From Elysia crispata (taxonomy: Eukaryota > Mollusca > Gastropoda > Plakobranchidae): 64,000 nt of DNA. Both the position numbers and the translations under genes were made by a program. Location of the stretch: the NCBI GenBank assembly GCA_033675545.1, contig JAWDGP010007240.1:457001-521000 (forward strand), read 5' to 3'. The notes beneath the pieces were generated by a model that saw nothing but the letters and a program-made list of their open reading frames with translations, was not told where the DNA came from and searched no databases. Below, piece by piece: positions 10,549-23,100 of this stretch. The stretch's first letter is position 1. The number at the start of each line of letters is the position of its first letter.

Positions 10549-11063
10549 GCTCAAGATGAGTCAGGGCTTGAGGGTCTGCGTGTTGCCCACATACTTGTTA
10601 ACATTGAGGTGTCCAGAGGGGAACACTCTGCCTCAGATTTAGGGTGTGGTCGTTAATGCTCGCGAAAAAATCTGTAGGTAGAGATGGCGAAACCACCTCT
10701 GCCATCTAAGGGTGCCTTTTTGGTCATTTTCTTTGTTCAATGAATGTTAAGTAGCATGTAGGTTCCTTTTGTCTCTTGGCTTATTAAGACTATGCATACT
10801 CTGCGCTGGAGAGCTGTTACGTCTGTGCAGTTAGTTTAATAAGCATAACAGGAATTTCAAGTCTATTAATGTGTGCTGTCCAGCATTTAAGCACATTTTC
10901 CTCTGAGATGTAGTAATTCATATTTTCGTAGTTTTCTTGTTTCAACCTGATCAATGTTTGGTTATACAGGTACTGATTAGAGGGTGCAAGTATATAGACG
11001 ATTTTTGAATCTTTAAGATGTATAAAGCTTGAAAGATGCTTAAATGTCAAAGAGTTTTCCTGG
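10549..11063. repeat. 0.5-kb spacer duplicate, right copy
   Basis: Partner of 9546-10060. It shares the GTGTTGCCCACATACTTGTT and GAGATGGCGAAACCACCTCT blocks and ends in the same GTTTTCCTGGATGTGGTCACC junction into a 185-bp unit. Confidence 0.9.
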
Positions 11064-11610
11064 ATGTGGTCACCAAGGCTACTCTGTCATAGTTTTTTGC
11101 AGCGTATGATGAAGTCTGATATTAAAGCTTTCCAGAAGAGTAGAGCTTCCAAAGTTTCTAGATTTATCCTAGATGTGGTCACCATCATGGTATGGGAGCC
11201 ATGGAAAGGAAAGATCTCTCTGTCTTAATCCAGTTGTAGGCTTTTAAATATTTAATAGCGCTATATCATTTTGCATTTTTTGTGTTGAAAGATTTTTTAA
11301 CGAAGTATATTTTTAATTCTAGTGATATGATTTCCTTATATAAAGATTGAATCAAATAAGAATTTGTATAATTTTCCCTGCACCTTCATTTATTTTCTAC
11401 ACTGTAAATTATTTTGTGCTGTAAATGAATTGTAGTGATCTTTTTTTTTTTTTTTTTTAAATAATTGTACCAAATTTATGCTGATGTCTTTCTTTAAGAG
11501 GCAGCAATCCCTTTAGGGGCTTTAAATTTTGTAATTTTTAATTCCAGAGCTTTCCTGGATGTGGTGGCCATCCTGGTGTGGGAGCCACGGAAAGGGAAAA
11601 TCTCTTGAAT

Positions 11611-14600
11611 TAAATAAAGAAGCTCATGAATTCACAGTTATTTTTAGTTGTCGATCCCACAAGGTAGTATATTTTCTGAATGTGCATGTTAAGAGGTGGT
11701 GATAAATTTGTTCTGTCATTCAATGTGGTCTTTTTATTTCAACAATAGTGACAGAATGTACGTGCGACATCAAATCAGGTGTGCGCAGCTAAGGCCTTCT
11801 TACAAAATTAGTTCAGTGGAGACTATCTCCATGCAGAGGACTTTACAAAATAGACCATAGCCTTTGCTAAAGCATCATTGGTGTTTAATACTGCCTTTTA
11901 ATGTAGATCTTTCAGAAAAAAAAACAAAAAAAACAAAAAAACAAAAAACAAAACAAAAGCGAAACTAGCCTGTTTCTACCTGAAACAGTAACAAACTTTA
12001 TATAAAACTCAGAATGTAAATACATCTGTAAGTCTCATATGTCAATTTTTAACAGAAAAAAAAAAAGATAAAGAGATGCGTTTGGGAACTTGGAGAGCAT
12101 GTTAACTTCTTGGTCTAACATTTGCAAGGATATTTTTGTGGCTTATATTGTAAACACTACAGGGGAAAGAACTGCAGTCAGAGGTGTTCATTTCAAACAT
12201 TCATTAAAATCAGCTTCCCAGGGAATTTATAGAAACATCCATACGAGTCAAAATTGAAAAATTGTTCTGCTGCAATCATCTCACTAATAATTTACCTAAA
12301 ATGACACGACTATAACTGACAAGCAGAACATTTCAAACGTTTGTAATAGGTAGTTGTGCACACATGTAGTGTGCTCAGTAAGCTTATAACTGACCAGTTT
12401 GAAAAATAAATTCTGAAAATAATACACGTCTGCATGACTTAAGGCAAAGGATTTGGAAGGACAGACCAAGGGCAATTTTTTTGAGTGTGCCTGATGGAAA
12501 GGGCAAAAAGTGTTCTTTGGGCATTATTCTGTCCTTTATATGCTGCAAAAAAAAAATTTAAATGTAATAAATCGCATCGCATCAACCCATCACAAAGAAA
12601 GATTTCTTTACTTTAGTGTGTTTGCTTGCAACAATGGAGATCCCGCCGTAATAATAATATGGAAGATCAACCAAGTCTCTACTTTCCAAATCTGTTTAAG
12701 GCCTTATGAACGCTTATTAGAAGGCTATGAATTTCTGGAAAAAATGCTTTTAGGTGCATTGCCCCACGAGAACCCATGGCTGTACATTCAGAAAATTTAC
12801 ACAATGAATGTTTATAAGGATCTTTAATTAAATTTGGATTTTTAAAAATTACCTTTTCTTCAAATATTTATATTTTAAAATATACTAAAGACTGCTCCTG
12901 TTTGAGGGTTTGATAAAGTTACAAAAGAATATCTGGGTATATTATTGGGAATAGTGTTTGATAAAAAAATGAATTAGATAATATGAGATAAAATACGAAT
13001 ATTGTATTGGAGGCTTATTATGTGAAGTAAGCCGAGGTAAACCGGAAAAGGAACTAGAGGGCAACTTTTCTCAATACAGTGACCGTATCAGATCAAATCA
13101 CACAGCGAATAATTTTAGAAATTTCATTAAATTCAATATAATAATTGCAGTATTATATATAAATTCAGGTAAATTTGCCATGAAACAGGCTTTTTTTTTA
13201 ATAGTAAAAAGTGAAATACATAACTTAGATCTAGATCTAGGTTTCTTTTCTTTATCAAAAGAATAAGTTCAATAACTAAACAAGATCTAGAATCTAGATT
13301 TTCTAGATCTAGCTAGACCGTCTAGATCAAGATTCTAGATCTAGATCAGTTAGATCTAATGTAGATATAGAATCAAGATCTATGTAATATCGCAGTGTCT
13401 CGGTTTTATGTTGACAGTGCGGCCATGGTGGATACAATAAACTGACCAGATTTTCACTGCATATTATGATATTAAAATAAAAATGAAGGCACTGATTTAA
13501 TCAAATTATTATCTTGCAAAAATCTAAGGGCAACTTCTTTAGTGAATCTAGATTAGAACTAAATTTAGTTACACTTATACTGTGAACTGTAGGCCCTACT
13601 ATGTCCAAGTCAATTTGATAGGCCTATAAAATCTAATTGATGCTTCATTATTCCGATTTAGGCTTAATTTTTTTTTTTACCTTCTCACCAACATAGAATG
13701 TCGTCCCCATTACAACCCTCAGTTAGATCAAACTCAAAAGAAGAAGAGTTACAATGCTAAATTCAAGTTCAATGTAATACTTGTAGGCTAATTCAAATAT
13801 ATCTAGGAGGCCTTGTCAAAAGTTCAATTGCCAACTTCTTTTTTCCACAGAACCAACATTATCATTTTCCTTCTTTCACTCAACAAATACATTTTTATGA
13901 AAAAATATCACTTTAGACAAGACGTCTAGTCGATGCACCTAGATCTAGATAGATCTAGGCTAGTTAAATTGTTAGCGTTGGTTCCTATTCGTACAGCTAG
14001 GGGCAGAAATACAAGAAATGCAGTTGTGGCGACATAAAAACTAGTCAATTGATTGAAAGCTGATACACTATACAGAAATATATATATGCTTCTGCAACTC
14101 GCATCCATTTGTCCTTTTTCTACTATGTGCCCCACATCTACAATGTCTTGTAAACACATTATTTTTTAAGTATTTCTTGTTCCGGACAGGAATTTAAGGG
14201 TTACTTTTGTCCCGAATAGATGAGGTTACTTGGTATTTGGCATAGCATATGTATTGTTTTACTTTTCTCCTCATCCCTCTGTAAACTTATCTTAAGTTTA
14301 CCCAAATTAAATTCTGCTCACTTTCTCAGAAAGTGGGTCTGCTACAAAGGATAATAAGGAACAAAAGATATTTCCACACATGTAGGCGCGAGCACGTGGA
14401 TCAACTTCTATGTACATTGTTTCAGACCCCAAGTCAATGTGAACTTACTGTTAAAATCCGTGCTAAATTCGATATGATAATCCACCATTCTCTTTTAGTA
14501 TTCACATATTGAAGGCAAGGAGTCATTGAAATCAGATATGGCATGACTTGGTAAAAGGTGAACGTATTCAGCAGTCTCTGTCTTCGTTTTATTTTTTTTT

Positions 14601-17600
14601 TAACAGTATGCATTCCTAATTCCCAAATTTTTAGATTATTTATAATCTAAAATATTACAACTGTCCAGCAAATTGTCAGTTTGCTCCCCATGAAATACCT
14701 GGTTAAGTTTTCAACGATCTTGCAAAATTCATAAGATTTTGTATTTTCCGAGAAAGGCCTATACGTCATGTAGAAAAATTATCTAAAATCAGAAATAGAG
14801 CATCAAATGTGTCATATATTTTTAACCCTTTCAGTAAGGAGAACAATGTATATGTACTCCTTTAAATATAAAAATAAACCTTTTGAAGTCATGTTGTACA
14901 CTTCCCACACGAGCTAGGTTGGCAGCTCTGCTCTTTGTGAAGTCATCAAATGCTGCAAAATGCCAATGCCACCCAATGTATTGAGTCACTCAAAAGTATT
15001 GTAAGGCATGGATTACTTGATTTAAATTGAAAGTGGTATGGAAAAAAGATTTTAAGATTACATGTACATAGAAGTTTTCACCATTGAAGAATTACAAGCT
15101 AGGAAAACTAGTTTTTGTCAGAGTTCAGAGCTATACTGATGAATAATCATTCATCAAAGACTGCATTATGTGTTTCGTAATGTATGCGCTCTACATGGCA
15201 AAAATAAAGTGAGTCATTCAGATGTTTTGGGGCATATTCAGATTTTTTGACAGAATCATCCCGATTTTCTTTCCCTGGAGAGTGGCAGGTCTGAAGACAA
15301 ATTTTTCTTTGAATGAAAATGAAATAAAAGTAAATCTAGTAAATACCATTATAAACTGATTGGTGAAATCACACATTTGAGATAGATCTAAATCAGTTCA
15401 GCTTGCTTGGACCTAGGTTAGAGGCTAGATCTAGGTAATTTAAAGATCTATGTTTTCAGTTATTGCTTATGGAACCAATTGAATTTTTAACAAGGGTTGA
15501 AAATAATTGTTTACCAGCTACTTTTAGTTGGTAAGTTGTCCTTTTTTGAGATATCATGGCTTCTGAAATGTCCATTGTCAAAATAAAGGGCTACAAAAAA
15601 ACTCTGGGTGTTGAAATTAACATCTCTTTTAAGTCTTTCAATTAAATTTTGATCTAGAATCTGCCTCTCAGTTTCAGAAGAAAGAAATTAACATCTAGAT
15701 TTAATCCAAGTTCTTGTCATTCCTTTTTTTTATATTTCTTTTCGTCTCTCTGCTTTATTCATTTACAGTCCATCTACAATCCCTGCCTCCCTCTCTTGCT
15801 TGCCTCTGTATGATGTATCACAGTACTTGTTTCTTTCTCCCCCTTTCTCGATGACAGGTTATTTCCAGAGATGCCACTTTTCCATCAATTGCTGCAAATT
15901 TGGCAATTTTAAAATTTCCGTCAGTCAGGCAGTTCTAAAATTGCCAGTAATTTTAATCTAAATTGGAAAAATGTGGATCTGATGAGAAAAAATTATAAAC
16001 TTGCTGTTAAATAGAATAAAGTATGATGAAGACGAACGTACTCAAACAGATTGGTTTAGAAGAGTAACTTCCCCTGACAATTCCATTGAAACTTGCGCAA
16101 ACAAAGTAGATTTAATAAACATCTGGCATAGGTCTATTTTCAAGCATATGTGTGGTGGCCTGAGAAAACCAGTCGCATGTCGGAAATTTTGGGTATTGAG
16201 ATATTAAACATGTGGATGCACTAGATAATGCTGAACATGCCACAGTTTGAATTTTGAAATTATCTCAATTAGGGGCTGAGTTATGGGCATTTTAGTGTCA
16301 CGGTGTCTAGAATCTTGAAACTTAGAAAAACGCTTTTAAAGTTAGTGGTTTAATTTTTTTTTTGTTTTTGTTTGTTTTTTTTTAAATGAGAATAGACAGA
16401 ATAAAAGAGGTATGTAAATAACTGTCTATATTATAAAGAGAAAAACATTGTCAGGGATGATTAAATAGATATTTGATATTGATGAAAACAATAAAAAGAA
16501 AATTAAATGTTCCTGCACTGCTGGTTTGGTTTTGTGTTGAAATGACTTTTGATAGCAAATTAGCGGGATCCTGCATGATCCTTGTAAATAATAATAAAAA
16601 TCTGATAGACTACATCCCAAACTCTCTCAAAGCATTAAATTAAAAGTTACAAAGGGACATTTAAGAAGTTTAAAGTTCACCTTCAGCCCTGATGTTATAA
16701 AAATTAAAAAAAAAAACAATGAATTTCAACACCTTAGTGCCCTTCTTGAATTCTTTCTCATAACTAAGCATATCTTTCAAGAAAAAAAAAATTCCATTCG
16801 TTGCAATTACTGATGCAGCTGTTTCTTCAACAGTCAGTGGGAGGCATCCACAACCCTACACCTCAGTGAAAAGCTCATCTGAAATTTGTGTTGGATTATG
16901 GGGTTGAGAGAAGAGTTTGGGAGAAATAAGAAGATAATAAAATTCCTTATGATGACTATTATAGATACAAGTCTTATTTAACAATAGCAAAGGAGACTAA
17001 ATGAAAACTGAAAAAAAAATCATAGAAATTAGAATTCATGTCAGTTTATAAAACATAAAAAATAATTAAAAAAAAAAAATGTGGACCCTACATAAATAAA
17101 AACTGACACAGCTGATGCTGGTGTTAAAAAGAGAGAGAGATAGTGCTCATTGATTAGGAAAGATTGAGATTGAGATACTGCAATTCATCATGACAATAAG
17201 AGCTCTCAGTCTCACCTTTAAAAACTGAAATGGCCACTGCTTAACTCTGTTACTGATAAATTGTTACGAGTACAAACAATAGAAATTATAACAACTGATC
17301 TAATTTCAAGAACTTTATTCTAAGAGTGTCAAGATCATGTCTCTTGTTGTTGTCCCAACTTGGGTTGCCGGCCAGAGTGCCTTCCCTTCTCGTAGGAAGA
17401 GTCTAGCTGTCACTGTCAGCACGGTCTGCAAGCACAGCAGGTAGTGTGTACACTACAAAATCATATGGCTTGTCCGGTGTTTTCTACTCTACAGCCTCTG
17501 CGGAGAGATGAAGGAAGAAATTATGATAATTTTATAACTTTGTTATAGAAAGTAAGCAAATTTGAGTAGTGCACATTAATTTCATTTATATTTCAGCAGT

Positions 17601-20036
17601 TATCAATTATGGTTAACATGAGTTTACTCGAGAAATTTGTCTCTTTTTAGAATCTAGTAGTGTAATGAGATTCACACTCTAGATTAGTCAATACATAAAT
17701 TTACGTGTACAATATTATCATCGATCTACTCCTGTCTAAATTCAGATTAGATTGCACTTATCTAATTAACAACTATTTTTAAATCACAATCTTTTCTCCA
17801 GTTGATGTCTAGGCCTAGACAAGGTAAACCTATCTTGTTGTTTATGCTCTCGTCTAGACCGAATCTAGATCTAGATTTGAGTTATTTTTTCCATGAAACA
17901 TTCAGGGCAGTTAAATACACTGAAATTGTAAAACTTAGTATGTTTTAGTAAGATAGAAACTAGTTTTCCTCACCTGAAGCTTTGTTCCTGGAGTTGTTAT
18001 GGGTGTGGCACTGATGCTGACATTGATGTTAGATCATGTCTCTATTAGACTCTTTTTCTCTATTCCCCAGACCAAATTTAGCTTTTGCAAGTGATTGGAC
18101 GACTAAAATATTGTTCTTACACTTATCTTATCATTTCATGAGAAGTTTATCTTTCAATTATGGTCTTTTAAAGAGAGTTTAATAGGAAAATATCCTCAGT
18201 TTCTTCATTTCAATTCGTCGAGTCAGCCATGTTGTTGTCTTTGGTTACCATTAAAAAATTTGCGAGGAGCGATGAAATTTTTACTTTTAAAGTATTATAG
18301 GCGTAATAAAATAAAGAAAGAAGAAGGTTTCAGCATAATTGAATAGTTGTATGATTCTTTGAATGAGCTTTTGGGGTGTAAAAGTTATGAAATTCAAAAA
18401 GAAATAACTTTAACTGTGGATGAGGTGAAGTGGATCACAGTGATTTCGACTTGTGAGATGCGCAGAAAATGTAGTGCCGATGTAAACAAATGTATTCGTG
18501 CGTACTTGGTACCACAGAAAAGAACGAAAATAAACGAATACAACGGTATGCAACACTATAGGGTTTAAACGGGTGAAAATTTTACTACACGGATGGAAAG
18601 AGTACGTAAAATATCATTAAATTTTAACGATTTTTCGGACTTTGACGCTCGATAGGGTTCAGAAAATAATTGTTTATAAATATTTAGAGACAAAATTAAA
18701 GCTCCTACTTCCTTCAGATGATCTAAAAATGGTTGAACTTTATAAGTATACTACTCGTTCAGTTTCAACCAGGGGTCACCCTGACCACCTTTAGAGCCCT
18801 ATATCTCAGAAGTTACTTTTCCGACAAGCGACTGGTTTTCTCAGACCACCACACATATGCAAATAGAACAAAATTAGTAAATATCCGGCAATACCTTACA
18901 GGACAAATCCAGCATGCAAGCAAATATCAGGCATGGCTCTAACTTTCATTTCTTGGGAAACTGAGAATTGAATATGCTTGTAAGTGTGTGTGTGTGTGTG
19001 TATGGAATTGGGGGGGAGGGGGGTTGAAAAAAGTTCAGGCAAAATTTTCAGACTTGGGTGCCATCTCTGTATTTCGTTCCCCTTTGTTTCTAGTATTTCC
19101 ATCTTGCATCTCATTAAAATCTATCTCTTCCTTTCTTTGTTTTCATCTTTCTAGCTCTCATGACTCAATGTATCTGTCTCCCCCTTCTCTATTGAGGGTT
19201 GTTAGTGACTGAGGTTCTAGCATTGGCCTTGATTTCTTTAGAGAACTTCTTTGCAGGTTTAATCCTGTTGCTTAGTTAGTTCAGGTTGTTAGCTTTTCTT
19301 TTCTGGCCCTATCAAGTTTAATTTAAAATTTATGGAAAAGAGAACAAAAAAACAAACAAACAAACATAGCATTGGGGATGGGCAAAATCAAACAGACAAA
19401 CCTCCTTCTTTACCCCCAGTTTGACTATCTCTCTTTCATTGCCCATCTCCCAAATCCGTTTTCTAATCTCCTCTGATTTGTTCTCTCCCTGCATCATTCT
19501 TTCTCTTTCTATTTTTTTTTTTCACTTTCTATTGCAGGCTTTACCTTTCAAAGCAATTTTTTCCCCAAAAATGACTAATTGATGTTAAAAGCTTTCAAAC
19601 GATATCTTTATCTTTTCAGAGTACTATTATGAAAATGATATCTAAGTGAACAGTATAGTTTTGTTTGCCTGTTGCCACTAACCTGTAGAGACGAATATAT
19701 ATATATATAAATCTTTGTGAACTTGGGCAATACATCATTTATAAGTTCAAAGTTGTGTCTAGAAAACTGCCTGTCAGTTTAAAAAGATATACAACCTATT
19801 TGATTAGTTTACATTGCATTGAGCTTGGTGGGAGTCAAAATCTAGATCCCTAGTTTTTTTAAAAAACATGTTTTTCAAACTTATAAACCTCTCTCAATTT
19901 TTTAGTCTTCTTTATCCCAAGGCTATACTTAAGAGTATAATATTTTGCTTTCTTGGTTACCATCTTGGGTTTTTTTGTTTTGTTTTTTGTTTTAATTTAA
20001 GGCTTAAGTCTAATTTGATCTCATTTAAATTTACAG
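11611..20036. other. Gene-poor intergenic DNA upstream of the Ig gene
   Basis: No frame longer than about 80 codons and no homology I recognise. It contains A-rich runs (11,917-11,960; 12,056-12,065), clusters of TCTAGATC-type motifs (13.2-13.4, 13.9, 15.4, 17.6-17.9 kb), a short GT run (18,985-19,000) and CT-rich tracts at 19.1-19.5 kb. An untranslated first exon and promoter of the Ig gene probably lie here, but I cannot place them. Confidence 0.5.
13220..13390. repeat. Cluster of overlapping TCTAGA/AGATCT motifs
   Basis: Within 170 bp the near-palindromic words TCTAGATC and AGATCTAG occur about ten times, sometimes fused (CTTAGATCTAGATCTAGG). Similar shorter clusters occur at 13,935-13,960, 15,380-15,440, 17,860-17,875, 26,995-27,075 and 45,535-45,690. 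They behave like a dispersed simple-sequence word rather than a transposon, with no fixed borders. Confidence 0.8.
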
Positions 20037-20047
20037 GTGCTAGGCAA

Positions 20048-20123
20048 ATGATGAAGATGATATCTCAAGCATTGCTTTGTGTATTTATCACTGCTCTCAT
20101 GGTTGTGGGCCAAACCAGAAGTG
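20048..20123 (+). CDS. Ig gene exon 1 (signal peptide)
   Basis: Encodes 25 residues, starting MMKM and followed by a hydrophobic core (ALLCVFITALMVV) ending GQTRS, a typical cleavable signal peptide. The exon appears to begin at 20037 after TTTACAG, giving 11 nt of 5' UTR here. The donor is G/GTTAGT. The upstream in-frame ATG at 19868 lies in intron-like sequence and is not used in this model. Confidence 0.85.
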
Positions 20124-23100
20124 GTTAGTATAAACATTTAAACTTTGATCTAGGAAAAGCAGTAGTAGATAAAGATGAGGATTTAACTGTATAGTTAATG
20201 TCATCTGACATTTCACTTTTCATAATTAATGAGTTAGCCCCCTTTTTAGCTTATTAGCCAAAAAATCCATTAGTTTTATAGACAGGATAATAAGTAGCAT
20301 GCAATTGCAATACATGTATTTGCATATTATGTTTCCTCTTACCAACTAGTGCGGCATATGGAAGTAAAGACTCCTGGTAATAAAATAATCATAGATCTAC
20401 AACGAAAAAATTTTGTAAGTACAGAGATCTGTATAGATGCAGATTTACTCTAGCTTTGATGTCATTATTTTTCCAACATTCCAAGAATTTGACTTCACAA
20501 TAGGGGAAAAACAATCATCTTGGATTGCTTGTAGAATGTTTGACTAAGTTTCAAGTGAATGTGCAATAATCCAGTATTTAGAAATGGGAAACCTTATGGG
20601 TGTTTCAATAATATGACTTTGAAGCTGGGATTAATTAAAAAAATTGTAAAATGTAACTTAGAAAAAAAAGAAACTACTGGTAATATTTCCAAAATTTTTT
20701 ATGTGACTATATTTTTTAATGCTATCAAAACATCTTTACAAATTCAAAATGAATATAATTTGGCCTATGTTCAGTCCTGTTGTCATAAAGTATCCTTCAT
20801 ATTTAAGATATTTCATGGCAAGGGCACCTTCTTTTTTATTTCATTCCTTTTTTTTTTTAATAAACTGCATGCTATTCTTAAACGTCATTGTCAAATAAAA
20901 AAATTGATTCATGAGATTTTGCCCTGCATGAGACTGAGAGACCTTATTCATTCAGACTAAAGATGCTCAAGGAGGGTCAGCACAGGATGACAGTTGATGG
21001 GGAAAAGCCTGCATACATGTATGGAATTGTAATGTGCATTTGAAGGGCCAAGTAAAGAAGTTTTAACAATCTGAAGCTGCATATTGCAGGAGAGGCTTTT
21101 GTTTCATGAGGTGTCAAAGAAAGATTCGATCTACCCTTTAACACATGCCCTGCAAGGAAATCTTTATATTCTGACTGGATAACATTGCTACCCTAAAATG
21201 AGCAAAAAGCAATACTGCTAAATAGTAAAGGAAGTGGAAGATGGAGATATGCTGAAGGAGATGAACTATTTAGGTTTTATAGCTTTATATGGGTGATTTT
21301 TATCATCCTAGCAGCACTGTGGGAATCATGTGGCAGTTACAATCAAATTTTTACAATATATTTGTAATATATCTTAGTCATTAATATAGCTGATGATATG
21401 TTTCACCAATGATGTTTCATAAATTTGGCAGTTTCTAATTTCTTTAATGGAACCATGCTGCAAAATATCTCTCACCATTTTTATTTTGTATTTCATCTCA
21501 CCAGAGCTGACGGTGAGGATTGAGCCAAGTGCTAGGAAGTTGCTGGTACCTGAAGGATCTATGCAGACATTTATTTGTATCGTGGAACATCACCCTAAGA
21601 ACAGTGATGTTATTAAGTGGGTCAGACCTTACAACATGTAAGTTTGAGGCCTGCACCTTATGCTTTTCCCAGATATGCAGCTTTGGGAAAAGTTAAGATT
21701 TTCAGGGATTTATTTTTGTTTTAAGGACACTATATGGAGCCATGGTTGTTGTAAGAAATGTCCAGCACAGACATTCTTCAGGGTTTGAAAAAGAATATTC
21801 ACTTTGTAATCTCATTACCAAAATTTTCCATTTAATCAACACATTTTTTTTTTGGCACTTGACATATTTATGTACCTCTTGATTTCCAGAAGTTGGATTC
21901 AATTTTTATGCAATTTTTCAGAAACAGTGTAGAGGACAAGCTTAGTAACCCAAGCATAAAGTTGAACTCAGACGCAACATATACAACCACAGTGGAGCTG
22001 ACAGTGGATAAATTCACTAAATCACATCAAGGCACTTTTGGATGCGACATCGCCTCTGATGAAAGGCGAGAAAGGGCAGCCATTGAAGTCTCAACAATCA
22101 CTGGTTAGATTATGATAAGCAAAATAATGTTGTGATAGTAACATATCTCTCCAGCCTCTATATTTGTGTGGGGGAGAAAGAGAGAGAGAGAGAGTTTGTG
22201 TGTGTGTGTGTGATACTCTTAAACAATTTTCTGAATTTTTTTGTTTTAAGCTCTTGACAGTTTATTAAAAGTGCCTATGATCCAAGAAACTCGGATTTGT
22301 TGTTGTATCCAGGACACTTGGATTTACCCGCAAAACTCCATATTTTTTCATATGTATTGGGTTATTTTTTGTTTTGTCACTGGAAAATAAATAGTAAAGA
22401 TATAATTCTACGACTAATGCTATATTTTTTCATCATTGAGTCGTGTATCAATCTGTGCGAAAGTATGAAACTAGGCGATCAGAAATATCTATCACCTAGT
22501 TTTATACTTTAGCAGATCAGATCTTAGCTTTGTTTATTATTTATATTTTCAATTCCAATATTGAGATTTGTATTGTAATTGAAATCATTGAAGATATTGC
22601 TGCCATTATTTGTCTACTTTATTGTCCATTCGTCCGAAAAACTTCGCCCTCTCTATACAGAGAATCATTCTTATTACTTCATCTGATAATAGTCAATGCA
22701 AATAGGCATTTTTTTTTTGTCAGGATACATTATCTTAATCTAGTTGATTATTAAGATCGATATAGTCAATGCAAATAGGTAGTTTTTTTTCGTCATTATC
22801 TTAATCTAGTCGATTATTAAGATCAATTGGAAATCCTAAAGAGAGTGAAATCTAGATAGATAAACAAAACTGGGCATGATATGAGACTATTATTATAGTT
22901 GGTGATTTTCATTTTTTCTTTTACTCAGGAAAAAATCGATGGCAAGACAAATAATTATAAGTCTAGATCTAAATGTTAAGTTATTTTTCTTTTCAACGCC
23001 CAGGTGGAGCTTAATAAGACGTCTAGACCTAATCGATATTTATCATATTCAACTTAAATGTCTTTTTAAAAGATAAAGAGGAGAGCAGTGCTCAATATGT

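Larger units (their letters stand above)
8800..11610. repeat. Second tandem family, about 185-bp units in clusters
   Basis: A unit carrying GTGGTCACCATCCTGGTATG, GGAGCCATGGAAAGGAAAGA, a short CT run, GTCTTCGATCCAGT and TTGTTTGTTGTTTCCAAGGC recurs. There are four copies at 8.86-9.54 kb, three at 10.06-10.55 kb, one or two at 11.06-11.24 kb and a worn fragment at 11.55-11.61 kb. No frame is conserved as coding, and differences include single-base indels. Function unknown. Confidence 0.85.

Noticed and set aside
18347-18568. 73-codon + frame (MYDSLNELLGCKSYEIQKEI...)
   Set aside because: Plausible composition but no domain, no splice context that fits, and no second exon. It could be a worn transposon piece. 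Not supported enough to list as a gene.
19868-20047. Upstream in-frame ATG extending the Ig gene's first exon
   Set aside because: The added 60 residues are Phe/Leu-rich intron-like translation ahead of a good AG acceptor at 20,036. The signal peptide starts cleanly at 20,048.
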